Of a stretch of 46,334 nucleotides of DNA, positions 27,901-36,033 are shown piece after piece; position 1 is the first letter of the stretch, and the number at the start of each line of letters is the position of its first letter. The position numbers were made by a program, and so were the translations under genes. The stretch is from DASRIA01 sp035650255 (GTDB lineage: Bacteria; Actinomycetota; Thermoleophilia; Solirubrobacterales; JBBDJG01). The DNA lies in the NCBI GenBank assembly GCA_035650255.1, contig DASRIA010000071.1, positions 1 to 46,334 on the forward strand. Direction: 5' to 3'. The notes beneath the pieces are model-generated. The model saw only the letters and a list, made by a program, of their open reading frames with translations. It searched no databases and was not told the origin of the DNA.

Positions 27901-29563
27901 CATCACCGGCGCGCCCGTGATCGGCCCCGTCGAGTGCGCGAGCGGCGGCAGCGGCCGGAAGGTCGGCGTGATCCCCGGCGCCGGACCCGGCTACATCTTC
28001 AACCCGGACGGCAGCTCCTGCTACGGGCAGTCACCGGACGTCCAGTCGCGGATGCAGGACAACGCGCTCCAGACCGATTTCGCTGCCGGGGTGGGCAAGT
28101 TCGACACGCCCGCGATCCCGGCGGTCGGCAACCCCGCCTTCGGCAACCTCACCCCCGGCGGAGGCGCCGAGTTCCTGGCGCCCAACGCGGGCGTGATCCG
28201 CGCGCTCGACCTCGTCATCAACGAGTACCAGGGCGGGCAGGACTTCCTGGCGTCCTACGACACGAGCACCGGGCAGTTCCGGCCCGGATGGCCGAGTCCC
28301 GTGAACGACCTCTCGTTCCTCACCGGCCCGTCGGTCGGGGACATCGACGGGCTGCCCGGCGAGGAGTCCGTGGGCGGGACCGCCTCGCTCGACATGTACG
28401 GGTTCAACGCGGCGGGCGTCAACGTGCCCGGGTACCCGAAGCTGACGGCGGACTGGACCGTCGCGAACCCGGTGCTCGGCTCGCTCGGCACGTTCGACGT
28501 GGAGGCGTCGGCGCGCAAGGTGATCGTGGGACTCACGCGGACCGGCACGCTGCTCGCCTACGAGACGGATGCGCCGTCGTGCTCGCCCGGCTCGTGGCCG
28601 CGGTTCCACCACGACAACGCGAGCTCCGGTGACTACGATCGCGACGCTGCGCTGCCGGGCAAGCCGTACGACGTCGCGCTCGACGCGAACAACAACATCA
28701 CGTTCAAGGCGCCCGGCGACGACCTGATGTGCGGCACGGTCGACCACTACGAGGTCGTGCAGTCCAACGGCACGATCACGCCGTCCAACTTCTCGAGCCA
28801 GGAGCCGGCCTCCGGCGCACCGGCCCCCACGGCGCCGGGCACGACCCAGACGATGGAGATCCCGCCCGAGCGGCGCCGCTTCGTCGCGATCCGGGCGGTC
28901 GACGAGCAGGGCAACGTGGGGCCGCCCGCGGTCACGGAGATCCCCAACTACGTGCGGCCGAAGTCCGCCAGTCCCGTGAGCGTGTCCCTCGTGCCGGCGT
29001 TCCGTGAGTGCTCCTCGCCGAACCGCTCGCACGGGCCGCCGCTGACCTATCCGTCGTGCGCGCCGCCCCAGCAGGAGTCTTCGCACCTCACGGTCGGCGC
29101 TCCGGACGCGAACGGCAATCCCGTCGCGTCGGTGGGAACCGCGCGCGTGAGGGTGCTGATCGGCAACCCGACCACCCCCGTGGACGAGGCGGACGTGGCC
29201 CTCGCGGTCTCGATCACCGACGTGCGCCGGCGCTCCGACCTGGCCGACTACACCGGCGAGCTGCAACTGACGCCGCTGATGCGCATCACCGACCGCTACA
29301 ACGGGCCGTCGCAGAGCGAGCCCGCCACCACCCAGGACTCCCCGTTCCCCGTGACGGTGCCGTGCGCGGCGACGGCCGGGCCGGTGGGGGCCACCTGCGC
29401 CGTGGTCACCACTTTCGACGCGGTCGTGCCGGGGGCGGTCCCGGAGGGGAAGCGCTCGGTCTGGGACCTGGGCGCGATCGAGCTGACCGACGGCGGACCG
29501 GACGGGCTGGCGGCCACGGCGCCGAACCAGCTGTTCGCCAAGCAGGGAGTGTTCATCCCGTAG
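24932..29563 (+). CDS. Large secreted subtilase-fold/beta-propeller protein, inferred CTG start
   Basis: Starting at CTG 24932, five bases after AAGGGGGG, the protein has a complete signal peptide: basic RASPKGRLARTW, a hydrophobic core, AGA before DF. The GTG at 24977 would lack the basic part. The total is 1543 residues. An S8 (subtilisin-fold) domain covers about 50-510: D113 in AVLDSGI, H224 in NHGTG, and an S372-S373-D-A-T-G segment where GTSxAxP is expected. The AAGN oxyanion motif reads SAADE, so activity is doubtful. Next come FG-GAP/VCBS-like propeller repeats (about 650-1240; LVDLDADNRNELVFA, DLTGDGKPEIVVG). A C-terminal domain (1342-1543) is shared with the next gene. TAGGGT at 24899-24904 may be the -10. 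Confidence 0.85.
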   Translation: MRASPKGRLARTWLLVPACLAVLALCAVPAGADFPYGTGPEYKVGPGEVPNDLSGDNNEFKYAATPEAGSPHTANPRELFGVRGAHVVDRSASVDTAWQTTTGRPDVVLAVLDSGIRWDDAGAMSDLRRKTYLNDGELPVPDGCTQHDCNGDDVFNVEDYVGDPRVDLGDPRRVGPPGVMTPQDLIIAFSNDNDGDSNGFVDDIAGWDFLDDDNDAYDDVKYNHGTGEAKGSTAESNNGGDAGSCPNCMSMPLRVGDSFVADANNFAQAVLYGVDSGALVIQEALGTLNQTQLARQAVEYAYDHGVAVIASAADEAAQHHNWPSNYPHTIVVNSVTKYDEVLTPASRSYVEFNGCTNFSTKITVAIPSTSCSSDATGVGSGLAGLIYSAALNARDAGDLDEHPACTLASGDPCVLSVNEVRQLMASGSVDAVEQVDDINFATQPETACHPLPLPGCTDKNRLFTDTTLNRPVISPVATTKSYPARKGFDEYYGYGRVNMVKAIEATDAGTIPPEAEITSPEWYEHVDPAQPTVTVRGDVHARGSGYTCRVEVAPGSEPNNGSTTDIPAGDFKLVSSSWCDGTTHTSAFSGALATLDLADLESRFPATAGAFNGPEPAPGPPNFNGRPNTEPYGFVVRVVVTATQGATTLTGQDRRNMYLHRDQDMLPGFPKHLPSDGESSPLLVDLDADNRNELVFATADGVVHAMRRDGTELPGWPNNGDPLPLHTGQRAFTSGDVQASASRSAMLASISAADLDRNGIPEVAAADMNGRLYVWNADGSLRFKREAEIDYSGKPLQPFVNVRRGHRYRTQHGFLSSPVLVDLDGNGGNLEVVIAGMDRHVYAWHANGTPVDGFPVLVIDRSKITAIDPQTHAPTFRTDIGSDLNQGAIVHTPAVGDLTGDGKPEIVVGTNEEYEAEADGGLNAGSLNTASLAALGQTGQLDFGNSRVFALQPEGEPGGPDLGGPSPYLPGWPKKVGLIFTELLPVVGEGITGAPVIGPVECASGGSGRKVGVIPGAGPGYIFNPDGSSCYGQSPDVQSRMQDNALQTDFAAGVGKFDTPAIPAVGNPAFGNLTPGGGAEFLAPNAGVIRALDLVINEYQGGQDFLASYDTSTGQFRPGWPSPVNDLSFLTGPSVGDIDGLPGEESVGGTASLDMYGFNAAGVNVPGYPKLTADWTVANPVLGSLGTFDVEASARKVIVGLTRTGTLLAYETDAPSCSPGSWPRFHHDNASSGDYDRDAALPGKPYDVALDANNNITFKAPGDDLMCGTVDHYEVVQSNGTITPSNFSSQEPASGAPAPTAPGTTQTMEIPPERRRFVAIRAVDEQGNVGPPAVTEIPNYVRPKSASPVSVSLVPAFRECSSPNRSHGPPLTYPSCAPPQQESSHLTVGAPDANGNPVASVGTARVRVLIGNPTTPVDEADVALAVSITDVRRRSDLADYTGELQLTPLMRITDRYNGPSQSEPATTQDSPFPVTVPCAATAGPVGATCAVVTTFDAVVPGAVPEGKRSVWDLGAIELTDGGPDGLAATAPNQLFAKQGVFIP

Positions 29564-29585
29564 GAGAGCCGCCGTTCGCAGGCCA

Positions 29586-29610
29586 CCGGGGCAGTCTCCG
29601 AGTGTCCCGG
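29586..29610 (+). terminator. Hairpin after the large secreted gene
   Basis: CCGGGGCA and TGTCCCGG form an eight-base stem with one G-U pair around a nine-base loop, 23 bases after the stop. There is no T-run, so it may only slow polymerase or protect the 3' end. Confidence 0.35.
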
Positions 29611-29623
29611 GGCTGACCCCTGG

Positions 29624-29653
29624 TTGACACTGCGTTGAGAAGCGCATTAGGGT
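29624..29653 (+). promoter_or_regulatory. Promoter of the secreted hydrolase gene
   Basis: A perfect -35 TTGACA, an 18-base spacer and TAGGGT as -10 form one of the best housekeeping promoters in the window. The start would fall near 29660, leaving a leader of about 38 bases that ends in a strong purine-rich ribosome site. Confidence 0.7.
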
Positions 29654-29697
29654 CTCCTTTCACGCCGCCCTTGCAGCTCACCCGGGAGAGGAGAAGC

Positions 29698-32250
29698 ATG
29701 GTCCGCTGGATCGTCGTAGTTTCGGCTGCCGTGGCTTCGCTGGCGCTGTCTGCGCCCGCCAATGCCGCAATTCCCAACGTGTTCTCGAACACGCCCAACC
29801 CGATTCCCTGCGCGGTGCAGGGGAGCGGGGTGCGGCTGTGTGACCAGACCATCGCCGGCAACCCCGGCGGCACCGCCCGCAGCACCATCAAGACCTTCGA
29901 CGGCGTGCCGATCGACGTGCGCGTGGCGTTCCCGCCCGAGCCGCCCAGCGGCCCGGACGGGCCGTACCCGCTGATCATGCTCTTCCACGGCTATGGGGGC
30001 ACGAAGCTCTCGCTCTCCAACATGCAGCCGTTCCTCAACGCCGGCTACGCGACCTTCAGCATGACCACGCGCGGCTTCGGCCAGTCGTGTGGCAACGCCG
30101 CCTCGCAATCGGCAGACCCGAGTGGTTGTGCCGCCGGGCACGTGCGCCTGCTGGACACCCGCTACGAGGTTCGCGACGCACAGGAGCTCGCCGGGCTGCT
30201 CGCGGACGAGGGGCGCACGGCCTTCCAGCAGATCGGCGCCATCGGCGGTTCCTACGGAGGCGGCATGTCGATGGCTCTCGGCGCGCTCAAGGACCGCAAG
30301 ATGCTCACAAATGGTTCGCTCACACCGTGGCTGAGCCCGAACGGCACGCCGATGAAGATCTCGGCCGCTGCGCCGGAGATTCCCTGGACCGACCTGGCGT
30401 ACTCGCTGACGCCCAACGGAGGCACCCTCGACTACGTGGAGGACGCGCCCTACCAGGGCCGCACCGGGGTCCTCAAGGCCTCGTTCGAGAACGCGCTCTA
30501 CGCCACCGGGCTCGCGGTGGGCTTCTATGCGGCGGCAGGTGCCGATCCGGACGCAGACCTGCGCAACTGGCACCAAACCTTCATCAACGGTGAGCCCTAC
30601 GACGACGCGAACGGCGACCCGCTGCCGGCGCCCGCCGACATCCGGGACGAGCTGACGACCCACCACTCGTCGTACTACATCGACCACTCGCAGGCGCCGG
30701 CGCCGCTGCTGATCTCGAGCGGCTGGACCGACGACCTCTTCCCGGCCGACGAGGCCATCCGGTTCTACAACCGCACGAAGGCCGAATACCCGGGCGCTGC
30801 CATCTCGCTGTTCTTCGGCAGCTTCGGCCACCAGCGCGGCCAGAACAAGGCAGACGCCTTGGCTGCGCGTGCCGCGCAGGAGCTCGCGTGGTTCAACTAC
30901 TACGTGAAGGGACAGGGCCCGGTGCCGTTCCAGGGCGTCACGACCTACACGCAGACCTGCCCGAACGCAGCTGCGTCGGGAGGCCCGTTCACAGCGCCCA
31001 CCTGGGCGCAGATCGCCCCGGGCGAGATCCGGATCGACTCTGCCCCGCCGAAGACGATCCTGCCGACGGCGGGCTCGTCCTCGATCGCGACCCCGTTCGA
31101 CCCGATCACCGGGCCGGGCGCCTGCGCCACGACGCCGTCGGCCGACCAGGCCGACACGGCGACGTACCGCAGCGATCCGGTGCCCACGGGCGGCTTCACA
31201 CTGCTGGGCGCAGCGACCGTGGTGGCCGACATCACGTCGGCGGGATCCGACTCCCAGATCGCGGCTCGCCTGCTGGACGTCGACACCAGCACGAACACGC
31301 AGACGCTGGTCGCGCGCGGCCTGTGGCGGCCCGCGATCACGGCGACCCCGGAGCGGCAGGTGTTCCAGCTGCACCCGAACGGCTACCGGTTTGCCGACGG
31401 CCACGTGGTGAAGCTCGAGCTGCTGCCGAAGGACTCGGGCACGGGGCTCGGCAACAGCTACGGCCGCTCGTCGAACAACCAGCAGAACGTGACCATCGAG
31501 AACCTGCAGCTGCGGCTGCCCGTGCGTGACGCGCCCGGGTCGCTCGGGGGTCTCGTCGACTATCCGGCCGCGAAGTTCGTGCCCGCCGGCTACGAGCTCG
31601 CGCCCGGCTATCCGGCTGCGACGTCGTACCCACGCCCCAAGGCAGCGAGCCCGACGTCGGTGTCGCTCGTCCCGGCCTACACGGAGTGCGCGGGCCCGGC
31701 CATCAACATGACCCACGGCCCGCCGCTGGCGTTCCCGTCGTGCAGCTCGCCCAACCCGACGTCCGATTTCCTCACGGCAGGGACTCCGGACGTCAACGGT
31801 GAGGCGCCGGCCTTCACGGGCTCCGTCAAGTACCTGGTGCAGCCCGGCAATCCGGGAACGCCCGCCGACGATGCGGACGTGGCGGTGACCGTCTCGCTGA
31901 CGGACGTCCGCAACCAGGGCGGCCTGACCGACTACACCGGTGAGCTCCAGGCGAGGGCGTCCGTGCGGATCACGGACCGCGCCAACGGCGCTGGATCCAA
32001 CGAGGGCGCCACCGTCCAGGATGTTCCGCTCCCCGTGACGGTTCCGTGCACGGCGACGGCGGGCGAGCCCGGCGCGTCCTGCTCGGTGTCCACCACGATG
32101 GACGCGGTCATGCCGGGTGCGGTGCCCGAGGGCAAGCGCTCCGTCTGGGAGCTCGGCCAGATCGAGGTCCATGACGGCGGGCCGGACGGGCTCGCCGGGA
32201 CGCCCAGCGGCAACACGCTGTTCGCCAAGCAGGGGTTGTTCGTCCCATAG
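29698..32250 (+). CDS. Secreted alpha/beta hydrolase (CocE/NonD, X-Pro dipeptidyl-peptidase-like)
   Basis: The 850-residue protein has a signal peptide (VRWIVVVSAAVASLALSAP, ANA before AIP). The alpha/beta-hydrolase domain has nucleophile S185 in GGSYGGG, a candidate acid D345/D346 in SGWTDDLFP and H378 in FGHQRG, with an oxyanion LFHGYGG. A jelly-roll PepX_C-like domain spans about 460-635, as in the S15/CocE family that cleaves acyl-ester or X-Pro peptide bonds. The last 205 residues (646-850) match the C-terminal domain of the preceding protein. GGGAGAGGAG precedes the ATG. The substrate is unknown; an outside role in peptide or ester breakdown is likely. Confidence 0.87.
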   Translation: MVRWIVVVSAAVASLALSAPANAAIPNVFSNTPNPIPCAVQGSGVRLCDQTIAGNPGGTARSTIKTFDGVPIDVRVAFPPEPPSGPDGPYPLIMLFHGYGGTKLSLSNMQPFLNAGYATFSMTTRGFGQSCGNAASQSADPSGCAAGHVRLLDTRYEVRDAQELAGLLADEGRTAFQQIGAIGGSYGGGMSMALGALKDRKMLTNGSLTPWLSPNGTPMKISAAAPEIPWTDLAYSLTPNGGTLDYVEDAPYQGRTGVLKASFENALYATGLAVGFYAAAGADPDADLRNWHQTFINGEPYDDANGDPLPAPADIRDELTTHHSSYYIDHSQAPAPLLISSGWTDDLFPADEAIRFYNRTKAEYPGAAISLFFGSFGHQRGQNKADALAARAAQELAWFNYYVKGQGPVPFQGVTTYTQTCPNAAASGGPFTAPTWAQIAPGEIRIDSAPPKTILPTAGSSSIATPFDPITGPGACATTPSADQADTATYRSDPVPTGGFTLLGAATVVADITSAGSDSQIAARLLDVDTSTNTQTLVARGLWRPAITATPERQVFQLHPNGYRFADGHVVKLELLPKDSGTGLGNSYGRSSNNQQNVTIENLQLRLPVRDAPGSLGGLVDYPAAKFVPAGYELAPGYPAATSYPRPKAASPTSVSLVPAYTECAGPAINMTHGPPLAFPSCSSPNPTSDFLTAGTPDVNGEAPAFTGSVKYLVQPGNPGTPADDADVAVTVSLTDVRNQGGLTDYTGELQARASVRITDRANGAGSNEGATVQDVPLPVTVPCTATAGEPGASCSVSTTMDAVMPGAVPEGKRSVWELGQIEVHDGGPDGLAGTPSGNTLFAKQGLFVP

Positions 32251-32259
32251 GGGGATTGG

Positions 32260-32290
32260 CCGCGCACCGCCCGCCCCGGGCGGTGCGCGG
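32260..32290 (+). terminator. Strong GC hairpin after the hydrolase gene
   Basis: A perfect 13-base stem (32260-32272 with 32278-32290) surrounds a GCCCC loop, nine bases after the stop codon. It is followed by CTCCGTTTGTGG rather than a clean T-run, so it is a likely but not classical terminator. Confidence 0.5.
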
Positions 32291-32329
32291 CTCCGTTTGT
32301 GGCCCGGGGGCCGGTGCGCCATGCGTGCT

Positions 32330-32358
32330 GACTTTTCCCCGCATAGCGTGGAAAAGTC
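32330..32358. repeat. Palindrome upstream of recA
   Basis: GACTTTTCC and GGAAAAGTC are perfect nine-base arms. Inside them CGC and GCG pair around ATA with one mismatch, giving an almost complete 29-base dyad in a GC-rich setting. It lies about 125 bases upstream of the recA -35 and may be an operator or part of a divergent or upstream control region. Confidence 0.55.
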
Positions 32359-32482
32359 GCCTCGCTTGGCCCATGGTGACGCGCTGCCGTTGTCGATTGG
32401 CTCCGCCTGAGCACGAAGTGACCACGGCGGCTGTCCCAGCCGTACCTACCCAGATCTGACCCACCCTCGCGCGCCCCGCGCG

Positions 32483-32511
32483 TTGTCCCGTCACACGGCG
32501 CCTCTTAGCCT
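32483..32511 (+). promoter_or_regulatory. recA promoter
   Basis: TTGTCC, a 17-base spacer and TAGCCT match the actinobacterial housekeeping pattern. The predicted start near 32518 gives a leader of about 77 bases with the CACACGATGTG dyad at about 32544-32554. Confidence 0.6.
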
Positions 32512-32594
32512 CTCGTTCCGTCCGGGGCGACCTCCAACATGCCTCGGTCAAGCACACGATGTGAGCTAGTCGCTCAGCGCCTCGGGAGGCAACG

Positions 32595-33767
<1,173 letters not shown>

Positions 33768-33903
33768 TGACGCCCGTCTAGCTTCCTCACCCACCCAAGC
33801 CCTCCCAAGGCCCCGCCCGCCCCGTGTATCGCGGAGGCGGGCGGTTGACCGCGTATCTGCCGATGATGTGTGATGGATGCGCATCCGAGGACGTAGTACA
33901 GGT

Positions 33904-34428
33904 GTGAGCGAAGCAATCGCCACTCGCGACCGACCGGCGGCCGATGTGCAGTTCGACCGGCTGTACCGCTCGAGCCGCGACGACGTCTATGCCTACGTGG
34001 CGACCCTGGTGCGCGATCGCCACGCGGCCGAGGACGTCACCGCGCTGGCCTTCGAGCGCGCCTATCGCCGCCGTGGGAGCTTCCGCCCGTCGCGCGGCTC
34101 GGCGCGCGCCTGGCTGTTCGGCATCGCCCGCAATGCGGCGCTCGACGAGCTACGGCGCCGGGGCCGGGCTCCCAGCATGGAGGCGGAAGCGCCCGCGGTC
34201 GGTGACCCGGGCGACGATCCGGCCGAGGCCGGGCTGCGCCGGGCGATGGTGCGGGCAGCGCTCGAGTCGCTGCAGCCGCGCGAGCGGGAGCTCGTGGCGC
34301 TGAAGTTCTTCGCCGGCCTCACGAACGCGGAGCTCGCGCACGTGATCGGCACCACCGAGACCAATGCCGGCACCCGGCTCCACCGGGTGCTGGCGAAGCT
34401 GAGAGAGGCCTTCCATGAGACTGCGTAG
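33904..34428 (+). CDS. ECF-type RNA polymerase sigma factor
   Basis: The 174-residue product has region 2 (FDRLYRSSRDDVYAYVATLV, then AEDVTALAFERAYRR and RAWLFGIARNAALDELRRR) and region 4 (LQPRERELVALKFFAGLTNAELAHVIG, then GTRLHRVLAKLRE), with no region 3, as in group 4 (ECF) sigma factors. I prefer the GTG at 33904 to the ATG at 33877. The upstream TTGACC (33845-33850) could be a -35, but no good -10 is spaced to it. Its 3' end overlaps the next gene by 14 bases, the arrangement expected of a sigma/anti-sigma pair. Confidence 0.9.
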   Translation: MSEAIATRDRPAADVQFDRLYRSSRDDVYAYVATLVRDRHAAEDVTALAFERAYRRRGSFRPSRGSARAWLFGIARNAALDELRRRGRAPSMEAEAPAVGDPGDDPAEAGLRRAMVRAALESLQPRERELVALKFFAGLTNAELAHVIGTTETNAGTRLHRVLAKLREAFHETA

Positions 34429-35680
34429 AGACCCCGAGCCGAGCCCGGAGACACGGCGCGCCCTGGCCGCCCTGGACGCAGCGCTCGCGGGTGACCCGGT
34501 CGACCCCGAGCACGACGACCTGCGCCACCTCGCCGTCGCGCTGCGCGACGAGCGCCCGCAGCCGCGCCCGGAGTTCGAGCTCGCCCTCGACCTGCGCGTG
34601 CACGAAGGGTTCCCGCCCGAGGACCGCCCCGGGATCCACAAGGCCTCCCCGGCGCGCCGCAAGGAGCTGCACACGCCGCGCCGGCTGCGCACGACGCCGC
34701 TCGCGCTCGGCACGGCGGCGTCGATCTTCATCGTGGCGACCGCCGTGCTCACGACGGGGCTGCTGGAGGGCGGCGGTAGCCCGGACCAGCCGACGTCTGG
34801 TGTCGGGACTCCGGCCGGCGGGGGGGTGCGCTCGACCGAGTCGCCCTCGGGCGAGGCGCGCGACGGAGCCGAGGCGCTGAAGTCGATGCCGGCGCCTGCC
34901 CCGGCGGCCGCGCCTCCGGCGCAGGCGCTCGAGTCGCCGCCTGCGCCGCCGGGTGTCGCACCGCGCGCGCGACGGCGTCAGGTCGAGCGCTCTGCGGAAC
35001 TCGCCCTCTCGACGCCACGTGACCGCATCGAGGAGGTGGCGGACGGCGCGATCCGCGTGACCGATCGTCACGGTGGCTTCGTGCTGAGCTCCTCTGTCTC
35101 CGCCGGAGAGAGCTCGAACGCCGGTGCGGAGCTCGACCTGCGCATCCCGACCGATCGTCTGTCGCGGGCCGTCGCCGACCTCTCGGAGCTGGCGCACGTG
35201 CGCTCGCGCACCCAGGCGGCGCGTGACATCACCGCCGAGTTCACGTCCCCGCGCCGGCGTCTTGCGGACGCCCTGGCGGAGCGGCGCGGGCTGTTGCGGC
35301 AGCTCGCGCGTGCAGACACGCCGAACGAGACGGCCGCGATTCGCGCGCGGCTGCGCGCCGTGAACCGGCGGGCAAACCGCGCCCAGGCCGAGCTGCGCCG
35401 GCTGCGCGAGCGGGTGGGCTTCGCGGCGGTGAGCGTGACGGTCGAGCCCGGCGCAGGCAACGACGACGCCGGTAGCGGGTGGTCGCTCGGCGACGCCGCG
35501 CGCGACGCGCTCGCGGTGCTGGGCGCGGTCGCGGGCGCCGCGATCGTCGGGCTCGCAGTGGCCGTGCCCGTCGCGATCGTCGGGGTGTTGGCGTGGCTCG
35601 CCTACCGGGCCGTGATCCGCCGCCGTCGCGAACAGGCGCTCGACGGCGCGCCCGCGCCGCGCCCGGTGCCGGGCGATTGA
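34415..35680 (+). CDS. Membrane DUF4349 protein, probable anti-sigma factor
   Basis: The 421-residue protein has a cytoplasmic N-terminal part (about 1-90, charged and helical), a membrane segment (about 93-116), a Pro/Ala-rich outside linker (about 125-190) and a DUF4349 domain (about 200-350: RSAELALSTPRDRIEEVADG, ELDLRIPTDRLSRAVADL, SRTQAARDITAEF, a coiled-coil RLADALAERRGLLRQL). A second hydrophobic segment (about 366-400) and a basic tail follow. Fourteen-base overlap with the ECF sigma gene and the topology suggest that the N-terminus holds the sigma factor until an envelope signal reaches DUF4349. The sensed signal is unknown. Confidence 0.82.
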   Translation: MRLRRDPEPSPETRRALAALDAALAGDPVDPEHDDLRHLAVALRDERPQPRPEFELALDLRVHEGFPPEDRPGIHKASPARRKELHTPRRLRTTPLALGTAASIFIVATAVLTTGLLEGGGSPDQPTSGVGTPAGGGVRSTESPSGEARDGAEALKSMPAPAPAAAPPAQALESPPAPPGVAPRARRRQVERSAELALSTPRDRIEEVADGAIRVTDRHGGFVLSSSVSAGESSNAGAELDLRIPTDRLSRAVADLSELAHVRSRTQAARDITAEFTSPRRRLADALAERRGLLRQLARADTPNETAAIRARLRAVNRRANRAQAELRRLRERVGFAAVSVTVEPGAGNDDAGSGWSLGDAARDALAVLGAVAGAAIVGLAVAVPVAIVGVLAWLAYRAVIRRRREQALDGAPAPRPVPGD

Positions 35681-35705
35681 GCGACACGCCCCTCGGTAGT
35701 ACGAT
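35677..35705 (+). promoter_or_regulatory. Promoter of the intergenic RNA
   Basis: TTGAGC (35677-35682), a 17-base spacer and TACGAT (35700-35705) form a good promoter that overlaps the end of the DUF4349 gene. The same TACGAT is the -10 of the operon promoter at 38255. Confidence 0.6.
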
Positions 35706-35711
35706 GCGGGG

Positions 35712-35951
35712 AGCGGCAGTCCGGCCGCGTGTAGGCCAAGAATTCGCTTATTTGCAGAGCTTTCTGAAACGCAAAGGGATTGGCTTCAGCAACGACATGG
35801 AACTCCGACCGGTCTTGACGGCAATCGACGAAGGGTTCGGGGCGATCTAACCCCAGCTTCTACGCAGCGGTCACGGCTGGGCCGGCATGCGGCCGGCAGC
35901 CCATCTCGACACTTCAGGTCTCGCAAAGCCGGGCTAGCGCTCGGCTTTTTT
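35712..35951 (+). ncRNA. Candidate structured RNA of about 240 nt, unknown family
   Basis: The 353-base gap between the DUF4349 gene and rny contains a transcript unit bounded by a promoter and a textbook intrinsic terminator. Its base composition is clearly less GC-rich than the flanking genes. Inside, GGCTG-(GG)-CCGGC pairs with GCCGG-CAGCC around 35873-35899 (ten base pairs), and GGGTT/AACCC pairs near 35835-35855. A 48-codon frame from 35704 has none of the third-position GC bias of neighbouring genes and starts before the predicted RNA start, so it is probably not translated. I see no tmRNA tag, RNase P, SRP or T-box signature. It could be a free sRNA (for example 6S-like) or an attenuating leader of rny. 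Confidence 0.6.
35925..35951 (+). terminator. Intrinsic terminator upstream of rny
   Basis: AAAGCCGGGC pairs with GCTCGGCTTT (one G-U) around a TAGC tetraloop, and six T residues run through 35951. It is the only classical hairpin-plus-T-run terminator I find in the window. Confidence 0.88.
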
Positions 35952-36033
35952 ATGACTCAGAACCTGAAGCGACACGGATTGACCGGGCGGCGCCGGATCG
36001 GCGGCAAGAGCGCCTGGTCGGGGAGAGTTCGCC

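Larger units (their letters stand above)
32251..32594 (+). other. Intergenic region upstream of recA
   Basis: This 344-base gap holds no convincing gene. It contains, in order, a strong hairpin just after the hydrolase stop, a 29-base palindrome, a TTGTCC-TAGCCT promoter and a leader of about 75 bases ending in GGGAGG before the recA ATG. I see no CGAAC-N4-GTTCG-type SOS box. CCGTACCTACC at about 32440-32450 recurs upstream of rodZ (22111-22121). Confidence 0.6.

Noticed and set aside
32251..32594. Small gene in the gap before recA
   Set aside because: Frames such as 32117-32410 are out of frame extensions over the hydrolase gene with no coding character.
35704..35850. 48-codon frame in the intergenic RNA region
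   Set aside because: It lacks the third-position GC bias of this genome and begins upstream of the predicted transcription start; treated as non-coding.
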